A program made the translations under genes and the position numbers. The notes under the pieces were generated by a model. The model saw nothing but the letters and a program-made list of their open reading frames with translations, ran no database searches and was not told the DNA's origin. A DNA stretch of 64,000 nt, taken from contig JBEKTD010000001.1 in the NCBI GenBank assembly GCA_049516395.1, positions 372,001 to 436,000 on the forward strand. Direction: 5' to 3'. Of this stretch, positions 62,066-64,000 are shown in pieces (within the stretch, counting starts at the first letter, position 1; every line of letters begins with the position of its first letter). The DNA comes from Fen-1362 sp049516395. Lineage in GTDB: Bacteria; Planctomycetota; Phycisphaerae; Sedimentisphaerales; Anaerobacaceae.

Positions 62066-63490
62066 TTACCGCCGTATTTTTTTACCTCTGCGGATTATGA
62101 TTTGCTTTCTTCTGGAGCGTTGTTTGATTTTTTTGCCAGATGCCATAGCCGCGCTCATCGATTCGAGATTAAAGCCGCCCGAAAACATCGCCTTTAAGCC
62201 CGCCATTTTCCCTCCCGACAGCGTCTTGAGCATATCCCTGCTTCGCACGAACTGCTTGACCAGTCCTGATACGTCGTGCGGCTGTGTCCCTGAACCGGCG
62301 GCAATCCGCCTGCGTCTCGACGAATCGATAACGTCCGGGTCCTGGCGCTCCTGGAGCGTCATCGAATAAACGATTCCCTCCATTTTTTTAAGCTCATTCT
62401 CGTCGAAATCCATATCGCCCAGTTCAGAGGCGCCGGGCATCATCTTCATCAGGTCTTTCATTCCCCCCATTTTCTTTACTGCCTGCATTTGCTGGAGGAA
62501 ATCATCGAAGCCGAAGCTGCCCTTGGCCATCTTTTCCTGTAATTTGGCGGCTTCCTCGGCGTCGAATTGTTCATGTGCCTTCTCGACGAGCGTAACGATA
62601 TCGCCCATTCCGAGGATTCTGCTGGCCATCCTGTCAGGGTGAAATTCCTCAAGTTTGTCGAGCTTTTCGCCTACACCGATGAATTTTATGGGTTTGCCTG
62701 TAACCGCTTTTACGCTGAGCGCTGCGCCGCCTCTCGCGTCGCCGTCAAGTTTCGTGAGGATAACGCCGTCAAGTTCTAAGCGAGAGTTGAATTCCTTGGC
62801 GGAGTTGACCGCGTCCTGGCCGGTCATCGCGTCGCAGACGAGGTAAATCTGATGCGGCTGGACTGCCTTTGCGACGTCGCTTATCTGCGTCATCATTTCT
62901 TCGTCAACGTGCAGCCGGCCGGCGGTATCTAAAATCACAACGTCAGCGCCGGTCGTTTTGGCGTGCTGGACTGCGTTTTTCGCGACCTTCACCGCGTCAT
63001 GGCTTTGCTCGCTGTAAACCGGGATATTTAACTGCTGGCCAAGGGTAATCAACTGGTCGATAGCGGCAGGTCTCTGCAAATCGTCGGCAACAAGCATCGG
63101 CTTCTTGCCGTTATCCATAATATATTTTGCCAGCTTCGCGGCGGTAGTCGTTTTGCCGCAGCCCTGAAGACCCGCCAAAAGTATCAGCGTAGGCCCGGGC
63201 GAGACATAATAAATCTGCGTATCCACAGGCCCCATCAGCTTGGTCAGCTCATCGTTGACTATCTTGACGAAGACCTGCCCGGGGTGCAGCGACTTGATAA
63301 CCTCGGCACCTATGGCCGCCTGGGTAACGTCCTTGCAGAATTGTTTGACGACCTGGTAATTGACGTCGGCTTCCAATAGCGCCTTGCGAACGTCGCGCAC
63401 CGCGTCCGAGATGTTGGCCTCGGTTATCCTGCCCCTGCCCGACAGCGACCTGAAAACCGACCCGAATTTTTGCGTTAATGCGTCAAACAC
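62066..63490 (-). CDS. ffh: Ffh, signal recognition particle GTPase
   Basis: 474 residues. N domain 'ISDAVRDVRKALLEADVNYQ'. G domain with 'LAGLQGCGKTTTAAKLAKYI', 'VILDTAGRLHVDEEMM' and 'LTKLDGDARGGAALSV'. Methionine-rich M domain 'MQAVKKMGGMKDLMKMMPGA' and a basic C-terminus. Delivers signal-sequence-bearing ribosomes to FtsY with 4.5S RNA. GTG start at 63488-63490. The C-terminal ~40 residues carry extra Met and Lys/Arg. Confidence 0.97.
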   Translation of the reverse strand: MFDALTQKFGSVFRSLSGRGRITEANISDAVRDVRKALLEADVNYQVVKQFCKDVTQAAIGAEVIKSLHPGQVFVKIVNDELTKLMGPVDTQIYYVSPGPTLILLAGLQGCGKTTTAAKLAKYIMDNGKKPMLVADDLQRPAAIDQLITLGQQLNIPVYSEQSHDAVKVAKNAVQHAKTTGADVVILDTAGRLHVDEEMMTQISDVAKAVQPHQIYLVCDAMTGQDAVNSAKEFNSRLELDGVILTKLDGDARGGAALSVKAVTGKPIKFIGVGEKLDKLEEFHPDRMASRILGMGDIVTLVEKAHEQFDAEEAAKLQEKMAKGSFGFDDFLQQMQAVKKMGGMKDLMKMMPGASELGDMDFDENELKKMEGIVYSMTLQERQDPDVIDSSRRRRIAAGSGTQPHDVSGLVKQFVRSRDMLKTLSGGKMAGLKAMFSGGFNLESMSAAMASGKKIKQRSRRKQIIIRRGKKIRR

Positions 63491-63720
63491 AAGCTTCGCT
63501 CTGCATTGATTATTGATAATTGATTATTTTAGACACAACAGGCAATTGCAAACAAACCGTCAATCATCAGGCCTTGATTATCGCTTATAAATCGTTAATT
63601 GTCAATTTGTTCACAAAGTTAGGTCATGGGTTGAAACGGGCGATAATATATTGATGGGCTATAAGCTGGTCAGTGTGATATCTTGCACGTTAATCAATTC
63701 TTTATTATCATATTTCGCAA
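63491..63720. other. Divergent intergenic region
   Basis: 230 AT-rich bases between ffh and the plus-strand membrane gene. Contains ATTGATTATT/ATAATTGATTATT near-repeats next to ffh. No gene seen; promoter elements are only suggestive (TTGAAA...ATAATA-type). Confidence 0.4.
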
Positions 63721-64000
63721 ATGACCCCAGCACCGCGGATAAAACAAATGAACAATCGCACATCGGCTACGGTCGGCGGTGGTATTAAGCCCACTGACGA
63801 TATCCCGGTTTCATTCCGGTATGAACGGCTTATTATTGCCGTGCTTTGTCTTGCCGCTGCGATTCGCGTCTTTGCCTTCAGCGCGGCGTTTCCTTTTTTT
63901 AATAATGTTGACGAACAGGCGCATTTTGATATGGTCTTTAAATACTCCAAAGGGCATCTGCCTGCCGCGCCGCTGGAGAAATACGACCCGGAAGCCGCAG
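63721..64000 (+). CDS. Membrane glycosyltransferase-like protein (5' part only)
   Basis: 93 codons open to the right window edge; an alternative ATG is at 63748. After a short polar N-terminus comes a membrane helix ('LIIAVLCLAAAIRVFAFSAA') and then 'NNVDEQAHFDMVFKYSKGHL'. This DE-x-x-H-after-first-helix arrangement is typical of GT-C/DUF2142-type polytopic transferases. The rest is outside the window, so the family is not certain. Confidence 0.6.
   Translation, partial: MTPAPRIKQMNNRTSATVGGGIKPTDDIPVSFRYERLIIAVLCLAAAIRVFAFSAAFPFFNNVDEQAHFDMVFKYSKGHLPAAPLEKYDPEAA

Noticed and set aside
1..64000. CRISPR arrays, tRNA or rRNA genes, insertion sequences
   Set aside because: Looked for and not seen; the tandem repeats found are coding repeats or short intergenic elements, and no transposase-like frame is present.

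Overview
The window is almost entirely one large flagellar locus of a Gram-negative, planctomycete-like bacterium. L-ring and P-ring genes are present, sigma-54 control is dense, and large TPR proteins and repeat-expanded hook and cap proteins occur. My best guess is Planctomycetota, perhaps Phycisphaerae-type; this is inference, because no rRNA is in view. GC is about 50 percent by eye, except for an AT-rich block inside the glycosylation genes.

Layout. (1) 1-8862, minus strand: a sigma-54 promoter followed by two TPR envelope proteins, an NtrC-like activator, fliL, fliM, fliN and flhA (cut by the left edge). (2) 9012-10523, minus: a second NtrC-like activator, then a 570-bp regulatory gap. 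(3) 10995-23138, plus: a consensus sigma-54 promoter and the hook/rod/ring operon flgD, flgE, a PilZ-like membrane protein, flgF, flgG, flgA, flgH, flgI, flgJ, flgN, flgK, flgL. (4) 23270-39574, plus: another sigma-54 promoter and a glycosylation/modification island. It holds TPR-glycosyltransferases, a small chaperone-like protein, a DUF4254-like protein, an 1110-residue fusion of two glycosyltransferase-like domains, a TPR linker and a radical SAM enzyme, a GDP-mannose-dehydratase-like SDR, and a 1560-residue protein with about six domains; fliD follows. (5) 52473-39595, minus: two sigma-54-driven blocks, flgB-flgC-fliE-F-G-H-I-J-motE-like-motA-motB-motB2 and fliO-P-Q-R-flhB. (6) 52779-57139, plus: sigma-54 promoters for fliK and for the flagellin gene, then fliS. 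A glycosyltransferase remnant lies between fliK and flagellin. (7) 57312-64000: a broken receiver-domain gene and housekeeping genes (a Tat-exported sugar isomerase-like protein, trmD, rpsP, a membrane protein plus DUF2089 regulator pair, ffh, and the start of a membrane glycosyltransferase-like gene).

How it fits together. The export gate, C-ring, rod, hook, filament, stator and modification genes sit in a few long operons. Every promoter I could recognise for them has the GG-N10-GC spacing of sigma-54, including flagellin, where many bacteria use sigma-28. The two activators encoded inside the locus, both with degraded receiver domains, are the natural candidates to drive it. The most unusual content is the set of multi-domain fusion enzymes between flgL and fliD, which probably build and attach a glycan, possibly with a radical-SAM-derived modification, on the flagellar filament.
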